A stretch of 64,000 nucleotides of DNA from Bacteroidia bacterium (GCA_009929175.1 SABC01000001.1:42593-106592); one strand, 5' to 3'. Counted from the stretch's first letter, positions 9,601-17,445 are shown. Notes: a model not told the origin generated them from the letters alone. A program made the numbers and translations.

Positions 9601-9739
9601 CGAAAGGCTCCGCTCAAGCGGCAGGAAAATCGGGGTTATCTCACATGTATCCGAAATGACCGAAAGGATAGGTGTTCAGGTGAAAGTTGTGAAGAGCTCC
9701 AACGGAAAGAGCCGGATAGAAATTCTATCCGGCTCATGA
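6650..9739 (+). CDS. sbcC: exonuclease SbcC (Rad50-like SMC ATPase)
   Basis: SbcC is the ATPase and tether of the SbcCD nuclease. The N-terminal P-loop GNTGSGKST is at residues 37-45. Long coiled coils flank a zinc hook with CPVC near residue 511. The C-terminal ATPase half has the ABC signature LSGGES and the Walker B region LFIDEGFGSLD. At 1029 residues it is a typical length. It overlaps sbcD by 4 nt. The last codons form half of a perfect palindrome shared with the stop region. The gene converges on hydA with a 23-nt gap. Confidence 0.96.
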   Translation: MKILQIGGKNLASLEEEFLIDFNDEPLKSAGIFAISGNTGSGKSTILDALCLALYDKTPRTNQAVENIPIEDIPGQSINQGDPRSVLRRGCAEGYATVTFVALNREVYRSEWRVRRARGRADGALQSTTMVLTNLTQNREEQGTKTELLERVRELTGLTFDQFTRSVLLAQGDFATFLKAKQSEKADLLEKLTGTEIYSRISIEIYNMAKEAEGQKRSIQEKIGSILLLTPQEELSLLNEHKSKTTELVATATSIKETENILRWSKQRDELEKSVEVSRKTFEDLTKEQTVAGPRNLFLQRYEQLQQIRDPYNLMTLSAREHAGKEKTLKDLTGQTEEKRIALTNCEAKVRESKDKLLELSKEHSLWEPVIETAIQTASVTAQKELLYNQLNKEHQLLSATLMGINREITEIEKLLKAEEAKTEYCNKWFERYQPFTTAYLDKKNLQKSIDNLMVLQKGAAGSRQIIDRCNITLKNKTERKAELQKTIEELDKILPAEIAKLRASLSPDTPCPVCGSTTHPYTGQVTAVTLREEELNQRKNIAKTELEEIEKSLVTTMEEITRATQSAQIYDSQLKDSEDSVETILKGTGLDWKPLVAGGALAQKLDKLFGYWDKYSRDLQEATEKEKTIRNTLLILNEKAKEQGGIIERGTKEIENLKREIEALREKSSSLLGGKSVKEFREEQSAARKQMEKELEQLGAEYAEFSKEHSSLTATCKAVREETKRLAGQAALALSQIREWISKTGNQYTMDEIAEILSKEHSFIESEKSYILDLSQRVTMAKATLIEREGQLTHHIGLNPAPGQREEPMSLQRTLDSLLESRDTLQKYITAIEVKLKTNEIETKKSTQLRKELEEKTLVAEEWNRLNSLFGSANGGKFKEIAQSYTLDILLSHANIHLTELTSRYKLERTGSSLGLQVSDLDMLGEIRSVHSLSGGESFLISLALALGLASLSTNRMSVESLFIDEGFGSLDIETLRIAIDALERLRSSGRKIGVISHVSEMTERIGVQVKVVKSSNGKSRIEILSGS
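9709..9735. terminator. 13-bp palindrome at sbcC 3' end
   Basis: GAGCCGGATAGAA and TTCTATCCGGCTC are perfect inverted arms separated by one base, inside the last codons of sbcC and ending just before its stop. The site lies between two convergent genes, a natural place for a bidirectional transcription end. There is no T-tract on either side, so a classical intrinsic terminator is not proven. Confidence 0.5.
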
Positions 9740-9762
9740 CCTGGTTTCCAATCCAGCCTTCA

Positions 9763-11535
9763 TCAATAGATACCTCTCTCGGTATAGGCTGTATGCAGCA
9801 ATTCATGTGAGATATGTCCCAGAGGTTCTGTAAGGAACTCCTCGTATATGGCTTTGATCGCCGGATTCTCGTGGGATTTACGGATAGGGTGCAGTTTGTC
9901 TTCCCTGTAAATGGAATCTGCCCGTTTTTGGCGAATGGCCCATGTAGTTGGTATTGGTTGCCCGCCACCGCCAAGGCACCCTCCCGGACATGTCATAACC
10001 TCTATGAAAGCATAGGGTGATTTTCCCTCTTCTATCTGTTCCAAAAGGGTCCTGGCATTTTTAAGGGTATGTGCCACGGCAACTTTGATCTTGGTCCCGG
10101 CAAGGTCCAGCTCTGCCTCCTTGATCCCCTCAAAACCCCTCACCACATTGAGGTCTATTTTATCCAGAGGCTTCCCTGTAATCACCTCGTAGGCTGTTCT
10201 TACAGCAGCCTCCATCACACCTCCGGTAGCTCCGAATATGACACCTGCACCTGTCGATATGCCCAGAGGCTTATCAAATTCCTCAACATGCAGATGTTCG
10301 AAATCGACCCCTTTCCGTTTGAACATTTTGGCCAGCTCCCTTGTGGTAAGAACATAATCCACATCGTAGAAACTCTCACCCTCCTGCAAACCCATCTTCT
10401 CCTGCCAATAGTGGAAGGCCGACTTCATCTCGGGCCGTTTGCATTCGAATTTCTTTGCAGTGCAGGGCATAATTGAAACAACCACCAATTTGCGCGGGTC
10501 TATGTTCATCTTCTCTGCATAGTAGGTTTTGGCTACCGCTCCGAACATTTGCTGGGGCGATTTGCAGGTAGAGAGATGTTCCAGCGATTTTGGGAAGAAA
10601 TGTTCTATGAACTTAATCCAGCCGGGAGAGCATGAGGTAACCATCGGCAGGGTTCCCCCGCTCTTTATACGGTGTATCAGCTCATAACCCTCTTCCATGA
10701 TTGTGAGGTCGGCAGTGAACTGAGTGTCGAAGATCTTGTCAAATCCCAGCTTCCTGAGGGCTGCCACCATTTGGCCTGTAACCAGGGCACCCTCTTCCAT
10801 TCCCATGGCCTCACCTATACCCACACGGATAGCCGGTGCTGTCTGCACAATCACCACCTTGTCCTTGTCATATAGGTCCGCAAAAACTTCGTTGGTCTCA
10901 TCCCTTTCTACAATGGCTGCAGTAGGGCAAACCAAAGCGCACTGGCCGCAGCTGGTACAAGCCACGTTACCAAGTCCCTTATCTTCGAATGTCCCAATCC
11001 TGCTTCTCAGCCCTCTGCCGGTGAAGTCTATGGCGAAAACAGATTGTACCTCGGCACAAACGGCAACGCATCTGCCGCAAAGGATACATTTGTCGGGGTT
11101 CCTGATTAGTGCCAGGGAGGAGTTGTCGGGCTCCATATGAGGTTTTGTACGGGGAAAGGCATCTTCCTTGATTCCCAACACCGCCGACAGATCCTGAAGT
11201 TCACAGTTTCCGTTTCTTTCGCATACCAAACAATCCTTTGGATGGTTGGCAAGGAGTAGTTCAAGGTTCATTTTGCGGGCCTGGTCTATCTGCGGGGAGT
11301 GGGTAACCACCTCCATACCTTCACGGATGTTAGTCACACATGAACGGACCAAAGTCTTTGCCCCTTTGAGCTCCACCACGCAAATGCCACAGGATGCATT
11401 GTAGGAAACATCCTTCAAGTAACATAGCGAAGGGATACTTATCCCTATCTCGTTGCAAGCTTCCAGGATGCTTTTGCCTCCACCCACTTCGTAAGGGCGG
11501 CCGTCGATCGTTACATTTATTTTTTTCTTTTCCAT
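9763..11535 (-). CDS. hydA: [FeFe] hydrogenase catalytic subunit HydA
   Basis: This subunit reduces protons to H2 (or the reverse) at an H-cluster. From the N-terminus there is a [2Fe-2S] plant-ferredoxin-like domain (Cys38, Cys49, Cys52, Cys66). A His-Cys3 cluster follows (His98, Cys102, Cys105, Cys111), then two [4Fe-4S] motifs (Cys150-160 and Cys193-203). The H-cluster signatures are TSCSPGW (~300), MPCTAKKFE (~357) and MTCPGGCLGGGGQP (~514). Many stand-alone enzymes have TSCCPGW, so the Ser is a visible variant. The C-terminal small-subunit-like tail is complete. It is the last gene of hydC-hydB-hydA, 2 nt after hydB. The cluster architecture fits the trimeric, ferredoxin- and NAD-linked (bifurcating-type) hydrogenases, inferred from family knowledge. 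Confidence 0.93.
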   Translation of the reverse strand: MEKKKINVTIDGRPYEVGGGKSILEACNEIGISIPSLCYLKDVSYNASCGICVVELKGAKTLVRSCVTNIREGMEVVTHSPQIDQARKMNLELLLANHPKDCLVCERNGNCELQDLSAVLGIKEDAFPRTKPHMEPDNSSLALIRNPDKCILCGRCVAVCAEVQSVFAIDFTGRGLRSRIGTFEDKGLGNVACTSCGQCALVCPTAAIVERDETNEVFADLYDKDKVVIVQTAPAIRVGIGEAMGMEEGALVTGQMVAALRKLGFDKIFDTQFTADLTIMEEGYELIHRIKSGGTLPMVTSCSPGWIKFIEHFFPKSLEHLSTCKSPQQMFGAVAKTYYAEKMNIDPRKLVVVSIMPCTAKKFECKRPEMKSAFHYWQEKMGLQEGESFYDVDYVLTTRELAKMFKRKGVDFEHLHVEEFDKPLGISTGAGVIFGATGGVMEAAVRTAYEVITGKPLDKIDLNVVRGFEGIKEAELDLAGTKIKVAVAHTLKNARTLLEQIEEGKSPYAFIEVMTCPGGCLGGGGQPIPTTWAIRQKRADSIYREDKLHPIRKSHENPAIKAIYEEFLTEPLGHISHELLHTAYTERGIY

Positions 11536-11537
11536 GA

Positions 11538-14500
11538 TTATTCCTCCTCATTGTTTACAGTTACCCTTACATCACAACGCAGGCATCTGGCTACCTCTTC
11601 GTATGCCTGCTCTTTGGTGTAACCCAGGTTGATTTCCTTGAAATTCCCGGTCCTCTCTTCGAGGGGCCTTTTGACCGAGTAGTGCCTGTTGCCCCCTTCG
11701 GGTTTGAGTGGCACCTCGTTGCTGTAGTCAAATGCTCGGAACAATTTATGGAACCTTCGTTTGTTTGTAAGCTCAAAATCAATTACCTCAGCTGCCTTTT
11801 TGGCTATACCCATAGCCTCTGCCGCAGTAGAAGGGCCGGTAACGGCATCCCCAATCGCGTAGATTTTGGGGAAGTTGGTTTTAAAGGTGAAGTGGTCTGC
11901 AAAGATATTTCCGTTGGAGTGGGACTTGATCCCGAACTCTTTGAGGAAAGGTGCCTCAACCTCTTCGCCTACGGCCATGATCACGGTATCGCATCCAACG
12001 ATAAAGGATTCTCCGGTGGGCAATGGTTTGCGCCTGTTGGAGAGGTCAATATCGCCACATGCCATCCTGGCAAGCTCAATACCCCTGACCCTGTCGTTCA
12101 CGTCGGTAAGTATCTCCGTCGGATTGCTCAGGAACAAGAAGTTAACCCCTTCAATTTCGGCTTCCTTGATTTCGTCCTTGTTGGCAGGCATATCGGATTT
12201 GACCCTGCGGTAAACCACTGTAACCTCGGCACCAAATCTTTGGGCAGTCCTGGCAGCATCAATTGCCACATTACCTGCCCCTATCACAACCACATTCTTG
12301 CCAATGTCGGGCTGTACCCCCTTTGCAACATCTTTGAGGAAGTCCATCCCCGAAACCACGCCTTTGAGGTCATTACCTTTCACATTGAGCAAAACATCTT
12401 TATGGGCGCCAACCGCAATTATTATCTTGTTATAGTTATGCTCCAGCTCCTCCATTGAGATATCTTTTCCGACCTTGGTATTGTACCGGAAGGTTACCCC
12501 GAGGCTTTTGATAAACTCAATTTCCCTGTCAAGAGTTTCCAAAGGAAGCCTGTATTTAGGTATGCCCCACCTCAGGATTCCTCCTGCAGCAGGATCAGCC
12601 TCAAAGAGGGTAACCTCGTGACCCAACCTTACAAGGTAAAAAGCAGCTGTTAATCCGGCAGGACCTCCACCGATTATTGCAATTTTCTTGTATGTAGGAG
12701 CCAGTTTTTCACGTATCAAACGGTTGTATATCTTTTGGGATTTCCCCTCCAGGTATACGGTGTCGGCAATATATCTATGGATATCTCCCTGCGAAACCGG
12801 TGCATCCACAGTCTCTCTCAAGCACTTCATCTGACAATGGAAGTGACAGATACGTCCGATTGTCGATGGGAGAGGGTTGTCCCTCAAAGTAGACTCGAAT
12901 GCATCTTCGAGTTTGTCTTCTTTGAGCAACTGCAGGTAACGAGGAATATTCATATGCAGAGGGCAGCTGTTGATACACAATGCTGTAAAGAGCGAATGGC
13001 AGATGCCTGGTTCACACTTTTTCTCTATCATATGGTGGTCATATTCGTCCCGGAAATAACGCAAGGTGGTGAGTACCGGGTTTGGAGCAGTCTGCCCGAG
13101 CCCGCACAAAGCCGTGCTTTTTATAGTATTCCCAAGCTTTACCAAGGTATCCAGGTCTTTTTGGTCTCCTTTGCCTTCGGTGATACGGTTGAGGATATGG
13201 AGGGTCTGGGCAAGCCCTTCTCGGCAAGGGGTACATTTCCCGCATGATTCCCCATTGGAGAATTCCGTGAAATACCTCGCCACATCTACCATACAGTTGT
13301 CCTGGTCCATTACCACCATACCTCCCGAGCCCATAATGGTGCCTAAAGAGTTGAGTGACTCGTAGTCTACAGGCGTACTGAGGTACTCCACCGGGATACA
13401 TCCTCCCGAAGGTCCACCGGTCTGTACCGCCTTTACCCTTTTTTGGGTACCGGTCCCCTCTCCTATTTTAAACACGATGGTTTCCAGTGTAGATCCCAAA
13501 GGAAGTTCGACCAAACCCGTGTTTTTGACCTTACCTACCAAAGAGAAAACTTTAGTTCCGGGGCTCTTTTCGGTTCCCGTACCGGTTAGCCACTCACCTC
13601 CCCTGGAAATTATCACCGGCACATTGCACCATGTCTCAACATTGTTGATATTGGTGGGTTTTCCGTAAAGACCCTTTTCGGCAGGGTAAGGAGGTCTTGG
13701 AGTAGGCCTTCCTGCCTTACCCTCAATACTGTGGATAAGGGCTGTCTCCTCCCCGCAAACAAAAGCGCCTGCCCCCTCAACAATGTCTATGTCAAAGGAG
13801 AATCCCGAATTGAGGATATTCTCTCCCAACAACCCGTGCTCTTTTGCCTGCCTGATTGCTCCTTTGAGACGTTGTACCGCCAATGGGTACTCTGCCCTTA
13901 TATAAACAACACCTTTGGAAGCACCCATTGCGTAGGCCCCTATTGTAAGGCCTTCCAGCAACATGAACGGGTCGCTTTCAATTTCGTTACGGTTCATGAA
14001 TGCACCGGGATCACCTTCGTCGGCATTGCATATCACATATTTTTGATCGGCTTCTACTTTGGCCATCAATTCCCACTTGACTCCGGTTGGGAAACCGGCT
14101 CCTCCGCGCCCCCTGAGTTTTGATTTCTTGACCTCATCGGTTACTGATTCCGGAGTCAATTGGTTCAAAGCTTTGTAAAGGGGGAAATACCCGCCTACGC
14201 CAATGTACTCTTCAATATCGTCGGGAACAATTATCCCGCAATTACGGAGTACAATCTTTTTTTGCCACTTGAAAAAGGGAACTTCGTTCCAAAGCGGGTA
14301 TTCATGCAGCCCTTGGCCGTACTTGAATTCCCCTGTTATAAAGTCCCACTCCTCAACCCGGCACAAAACATTCCTGTATGGCATTATGCCCCTTTCGATG
14401 CCCATAATTATTGGAACCACATCGTTTTCGGTTACCCGGTGCATTATTATAAGGGGCTTCCCTGGAATAAAGATATTTACCAGTGGTTCCTCGGCACAAA

Positions 14501-14702
14501 ATCCAAAACATCCTGTCTTTTTTAGGATTATATCAAGATTGCGCTCCTTGATGCTTCTTTCGAAACTATCATAGAGTACCTCTGCACCCCGGCCAATCCC
14601 GCATGTGCCCATCCCTACTGCAATGTAGGGCTTGCCAGGAACAATCTTACGGGCACCGTTCTCTTTGATTTTTAGTAAATCAGCATAGTCTGATATTCTC
14701 AT
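11538..14702 (-). CDS. hydB: HydB (NuoF-like) fused to GltD-like flavoprotein
   Basis: The 1054-residue protein has two halves. Residues 1-560 are a HydB/NuoF-type diaphorase: an N-terminal thioredoxin-like [2Fe-2S] domain (Cys34, Cys65, Cys69), the FMN/NADH region with GRGGAGFPTG (198-207), and the [4Fe-4S] motif ESCGKCTPCREG (485-496) with Cys533. Residues 560-1045 resemble the glutamate synthase small subunit (GltD/NfnB family). They have an N-terminal Cys-rich ferredoxin-like region (CINSCPLH, CHFHC), an FAD-binding IGGGPAG (677-683) and a second dinucleotide fold VIGAGNVAIDAA with a downstream VYRR that often marks NADPH use. The usual HydB C-terminal ferredoxin domain is replaced. It overlaps hydC by 23 nt. 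An extra NAD(P)H site is inferred, not shown. Confidence 0.9.
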   Translation of the reverse strand: MRISDYADLLKIKENGARKIVPGKPYIAVGMGTCGIGRGAEVLYDSFERSIKERNLDIILKKTGCFGFCAEEPLVNIFIPGKPLIIMHRVTENDVVPIIMGIERGIMPYRNVLCRVEEWDFITGEFKYGQGLHEYPLWNEVPFFKWQKKIVLRNCGIIVPDDIEEYIGVGGYFPLYKALNQLTPESVTDEVKKSKLRGRGGAGFPTGVKWELMAKVEADQKYVICNADEGDPGAFMNRNEIESDPFMLLEGLTIGAYAMGASKGVVYIRAEYPLAVQRLKGAIRQAKEHGLLGENILNSGFSFDIDIVEGAGAFVCGEETALIHSIEGKAGRPTPRPPYPAEKGLYGKPTNINNVETWCNVPVIISRGGEWLTGTGTEKSPGTKVFSLVGKVKNTGLVELPLGSTLETIVFKIGEGTGTQKRVKAVQTGGPSGGCIPVEYLSTPVDYESLNSLGTIMGSGGMVVMDQDNCMVDVARYFTEFSNGESCGKCTPCREGLAQTLHILNRITEGKGDQKDLDTLVKLGNTIKSTALCGLGQTAPNPVLTTLRYFRDEYDHHMIEKKCEPGICHSLFTALCINSCPLHMNIPRYLQLLKEDKLEDAFESTLRDNPLPSTIGRICHFHCQMKCLRETVDAPVSQGDIHRYIADTVYLEGKSQKIYNRLIREKLAPTYKKIAIIGGGPAGLTAAFYLVRLGHEVTLFEADPAAGGILRWGIPKYRLPLETLDREIEFIKSLGVTFRYNTKVGKDISMEELEHNYNKIIIAVGAHKDVLLNVKGNDLKGVVSGMDFLKDVAKGVQPDIGKNVVVIGAGNVAIDAARTAQRFGAEVTVVYRRVKSDMPANKDEIKEAEIEGVNFLFLSNPTEILTDVNDRVRGIELARMACGDIDLSNRRKPLPTGESFIVGCDTVIMAVGEEVEAPFLKEFGIKSHSNGNIFADHFTFKTNFPKIYAIGDAVTGPSTAAEAMGIAKKAAEVIDFELTNKRRFHKLFRAFDYSNEVPLKPEGGNRHYSVKRPLEERTGNFKEINLGYTKEQAYEEVARCLRCDVRVTVNNEEE

Positions 14703-15216
14703 CTTTGTTGTCCTCCTGTAAGTTTTTTAGAATTTTCTTGATTTGTTCCGATGTTACATTGCTGTAAATGATTCCATCCACGGCAACGACAGGAGCCAAG
14801 GCACATTGGCCAAAGCATGCAACCGTCTTTACGGTTATCTGCCTGTCTTCGGTAGTAAAACTTGACTCCCCTGCTTCGAGTGCCTCTTTGCAACCTTGCA
14901 GGGAGGAGAGGTCATCCAGTAAAACCTTGGACCCTTTAGTGTGGCATGCTGTACCACGGCAAACAATTATTGTGTGCTTGCCTTGGGGTTTGAGGTTAAA
15001 GAATGAGTAAAATGTAGCTACACTGTACATTTGGGACAAAGGTGTCTTTGTTTTGGCTGCCAGGTATTCCATGGCATTGCTGTCCAAAAACTTGAACTCG
15101 TTTGCCTCTTGCATCTCTTCCATCATTGTCAGGAGAGCGCCTGGTTTTCCATTGTGCCTGGAGATTATCTCGTCGATGGTTACCCTATCGGCAAGATTAT
15201 CATCGCTGGTATTCAT
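14680..15216 (-). CDS. hydC: hydrogenase subunit HydC (NuoE-like)
   Basis: This small subunit carries a thioredoxin-fold [2Fe-2S] cluster. CRGTACHTKG and CFGQCALAP supply the four cysteines in the NuoE pattern. It passes electrons within the HydABC hydrogenase or the diaphorase module of complex I-type enzymes. The 178-residue length is normal. It is the first gene of the operon, and its 3' end overlaps the hydB start. The nearest -7 box lies about 140 nt upstream, so the mRNA may have a long leader. Confidence 0.92.
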   Translation of the reverse strand: MNTSDDNLADRVTIDEIISRHNGKPGALLTMMEEMQEANEFKFLDSNAMEYLAAKTKTPLSQMYSVATFYSFFNLKPQGKHTIIVCRGTACHTKGSKVLLDDLSSLQGCKEALEAGESSFTTEDRQITVKTVACFGQCALAPVVAVDGIIYSNVTSEQIKKILKNLQEDNKDENIRLC

Positions 15217-15355
15217 AGGCTGATTTTTTTATTGGTTAATATATGGTGCTTAATGAGTTTCCATGGATACAGGTAATCTCTGCATAACCTTAACCTTTGC
15301 CTTTTCTGCTATCTCTCAGGGCTATTTTTTTTGACAAAACAAACTTTTTGCCATT

Positions 15356-15363
15356 CAAATATA
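15356..15363 (-). promoter_or_regulatory. candidate -7 box for hydCBA
   Basis: CAAATATA is the reverse complement of TATATTTG. A CAAA (TTTG on the minus strand) follows at 15378-15381, only 14 bp away, so the -33 match is poor. It would give a leader of about 135 nt before hydC. Confidence 0.4.
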
Positions 15364-15432
15364 ATAATTTTATACACCAAAACAACAATAAATAGTATAT
15401 TTTTAAACATCTACTAACTAATTAATTAAATG

Positions 15433-15472
15433 TTATTACAAATTGAAAGTATACGATTGCGATTTGTAATAA
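15433..15472. promoter_or_regulatory. operator-like inverted repeat
   Basis: TTATTACAAAT (15433-15443) and ATTTGTAATAA (15462-15472) are perfect 11-nt inverted arms around an 18-nt centre. The right arm ends 7 nt before the -33 element of the araC promoter. The position between divergent genes suggests a regulator-binding site; the binding protein is unknown. Confidence 0.5.
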
Positions 15473-15479
15473 TGATTGT

Positions 15480-15511
15480 TTTGGGCTTTTATAATAATAT
15501 TTTTAAATTTG
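15480..15511 (+). promoter_or_regulatory. araC-type gene promoter (-33/-7)
   Basis: TTTG at 15480-15483 and TAAATTTG at 15504-15511 are separated by 20 bp, close to the Bacteroidetes consensus. The box ends 19 nt before the ATG at 15531. Confidence 0.7.
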
Positions 15512-15530
15512 TATAAACCTAATATTTTTT

Positions 15531-16685
15531 ATGATCCGGGATATAGTGCTTACGCTACCTTTTTTTGTCTGTTTCTTTTGGTCCTTGACTCTTTTGGTGG
15601 ACTACAAGAAAAACGACCGGTCAAAAAATATTTTGTTGCTTTTTATGTCCATATTGGCACTGTTGTATGCCGGTCATGCATTTTATTTTTCCATGGACAA
15701 AAAAGTGTATACATTGATAGATCCTTTTTACACTTTCTCCAACCTTGCAGTATTTCCCCTCTTCCTTGTCTACATAAGGAGCCTTACAAAAGAGGGCCCT
15801 TTGGACAAACGGTTATACTGGCTTTTTGCCCCTTCATTCGTGTTTTCAATAACTTCGGCAGTTGTTTACATTCTGCTCCCTCCTGACGAGTTAAGTGAAT
15901 TCGTCAATTCTTTCGTTTACGGAGAAACATCCGGTATCAGATTTTCCGGTCTGGCACTTTTCCAGACTTGGGTCCTCAAATCGGCCAGGATATACTTTGC
16001 CCTCTTTTTAATCCCATTTGCATACTACAGCTGGATGTATATCCATCAATACGAAAAGAAAATCAGGGAGTTTTACTCCGATACCGAAAAACGCACCTTG
16101 ATCTGGACCGGCAAACTGCTGAGTGCAGTAATCCTGGCTGTGGTTTTTGCAATGGTGCTCAATTTTATCGGGAAGTCCTTTTTTGTCCATGACTTTACAT
16201 TGGTAATTGCCCCTTCGCTCATATTTGCATCCCTTTTGTACAGCATAGGATACCTTGGTCAAAAACAATCTTTCAATATATCTGATTACGAACTGGATTC
16301 CACTGAACCAGAAAGGGGAAACCACCATGACTCCTCAAGGTCAAAGCTGTACGAAGAAATTCTGCTCCTGATGGAAACCAAACAGATATTCCGGAACCCG
16401 GATCTGAGGATTACAGATGTTTCCAACCTCTTAAAAACAAACAGGACATATGTTTCGGGTATAATCAACACCGAATTCAACAGTACATTCTGCGACATGG
16501 TAAACCAATACCGGATAGAATATTCCAAAAAACTTCTTTTGGACCGGAATTTGTACATCCTCCACTATATTTCCGAAGAATCGGGGTTTGCATCGGTCAA
16601 CTCTTTCATGAGGGCATTCAAAAAGTTCACCGGCATGACCCCCGGCCAATTCCGGAAACAGAACATTACTAACAACAATAATTGA
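15531..16685 (+). CDS. membrane-anchored AraC family regulator
   Basis: The N-terminal ~235 residues contain about six or seven hydrophobic segments, the first near residues 5-22. The C-terminal ~110 residues form an AraC/XylS helix-turn-helix domain (RITDVSNLLKTNRTYVSGIIN ... SGFASVNSFMRAFKKFTGMTPGQFR). This architecture, a membrane sensor fused to AraC, is common in Bacteroidetes. The signal it senses is not evident. It lies divergent from the hydrogenase operon with an inverted repeat between them, and is followed 7 nt later by a SIMPL-domain gene, probably in one transcript. Targets are unknown; autoregulation or control of hydCBA are inferences. Confidence 0.87.
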   Translation: MIRDIVLTLPFFVCFFWSLTLLVDYKKNDRSKNILLLFMSILALLYAGHAFYFSMDKKVYTLIDPFYTFSNLAVFPLFLVYIRSLTKEGPLDKRLYWLFAPSFVFSITSAVVYILLPPDELSEFVNSFVYGETSGIRFSGLALFQTWVLKSARIYFALFLIPFAYYSWMYIHQYEKKIREFYSDTEKRTLIWTGKLLSAVILAVVFAMVLNFIGKSFFVHDFTLVIAPSLIFASLLYSIGYLGQKQSFNISDYELDSTEPERGNHHDSSRSKLYEEILLLMETKQIFRNPDLRITDVSNLLKTNRTYVSGIINTEFNSTFCDMVNQYRIEYSKKLLLDRNLYILHYISEESGFASVNSFMRAFKKFTGMTPGQFRKQNITNNNN

Positions 16686-16692
16686 TAATTAT

Positions 16693-17391
16693 ATGAAAAG
16701 GACAGCATTGGCACTGATCTTCTTGTTTTCGGTGCTTACAATTTATTCACAGGAGTACACCAAAGAGAATATTCGTTATGTAGAGGTAAACGGCAAAGCC
16801 GAGAAAGAGTTTGTCCCGGACCAAATCTATACCAAGCTTGTTATTACCGAAGCCGACACCAAAGGCAAAAAGTCACTTGAAAAAATTGAAAAGGACCTCT
16901 TCAAGGATTTAACCAATGCCGGGATAGACCCTCAAAAAAACATAACCATCTCGGACATGCAGTCCGACCTGGAGAAGTTCTTGTTAAGGAAAGACAATAT
17001 CGCAGCCACACGCGAGTACATAATAATGGTAACAAGCTCCGGGCAGCTTGCTGAGCTCTTCGGGATACTCAAAAAGCATGAATTGACCGATATCACCGTT
17101 ACCCATGCCAAACTATCCGATCCGGAATCGGCAGGCAGGCAGCTAATCAAGGAGGCAGCAGAAAATGCCAGGAAAAATGCAGAGGCAATTGCAGCAGGGT
17201 TGGGACAACAACTGGGCAAGGCTATATATGCTCAGAGTTACTCCGGTTTCCAGGGTCAGTTGTTTGTGAATACTGCTTCCCGCAGTTTGAAAACCCAGGA
17301 AATGGTCGTTATGGATTCCTCTTACGAGTTACCCGATTTTAGAAAAATCAAACTTACACACAGTGTAACTGTCCGTTTTGAGCTGGAGTAA
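16693..17391 (+). CDS. SIMPL (DUF541) domain periplasmic protein
   Basis: An N-terminal signal peptide (MKRTALALIFLFSVLTIYSQ) precedes a SIMPL/DUF541 domain that covers most of the 232 residues. Family features include the opening VEVNGKAEKEFVPDQIYTKL and the middle section on pairwise angle-like repeats ending in a KLTHSVTVRFEL strand. The protein is probably periplasmic or outer-membrane associated. The biochemical function of SIMPL proteins is poorly known. It begins 7 nt after the AraC-type gene, so co-expression is likely. Confidence 0.8.
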   Translation: MKRTALALIFLFSVLTIYSQEYTKENIRYVEVNGKAEKEFVPDQIYTKLVITEADTKGKKSLEKIEKDLFKDLTNAGIDPQKNITISDMQSDLEKFLLRKDNIAATREYIIMVTSSGQLAELFGILKKHELTDITVTHAKLSDPESAGRQLIKEAAENARKNAEAIAAGLGQQLGKAIYAQSYSGFQGQLFVNTASRSLKTQEMVVMDSSYELPDFRKIKLTHSVTVRFELE

Positions 17392-17412
17392 CCATTGGCC
17401 CAAAAAGAAAAA

Positions 17413-17445
17413 GGCTTTGGCAAACTAACCCCTTTTGCCAAAGCC
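17413..17445. terminator. strong hairpin after SIMPL gene
   Basis: GGCTTTGGCAAA (17413-17424) pairs with TTTGCCAAAGCC (17434-17445) over 12 bp with a 9-nt loop, 21 nt after the SIMPL stop. The A-rich flank is upstream, so a T-tract exists only for minus-strand transcription. It probably still helps end the araC-SIMPL transcript. Confidence 0.6.

Larger units (their letters stand above)
15217..15530. other. divergent intergenic region hydC/araC
   Basis: This 314-nt AT-rich stretch separates the hydrogenase operon from the AraC-type regulator. It contains a minus-strand -7 box (15356-15363), a perfect 11-nt inverted repeat (15433-15472) and a well-formed plus-strand promoter (15480-15511). I see no coding sequence in it. 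Confidence 0.8.

Noticed and set aside
11682-12458. 258-residue plus-strand ORF within hydB
   Set aside because: It lies antisense to the well-supported HydB-GltD coding region and shows no family features.
15217-15350. Possible TPP (thiamine) riboswitch in the hydC leader, because CTGAGA and ACCTG occur on the minus strand
   Set aside because: The remaining conserved THI-box parts are absent and the order and spacing do not fit; the downstream genes are unrelated to thiamine.
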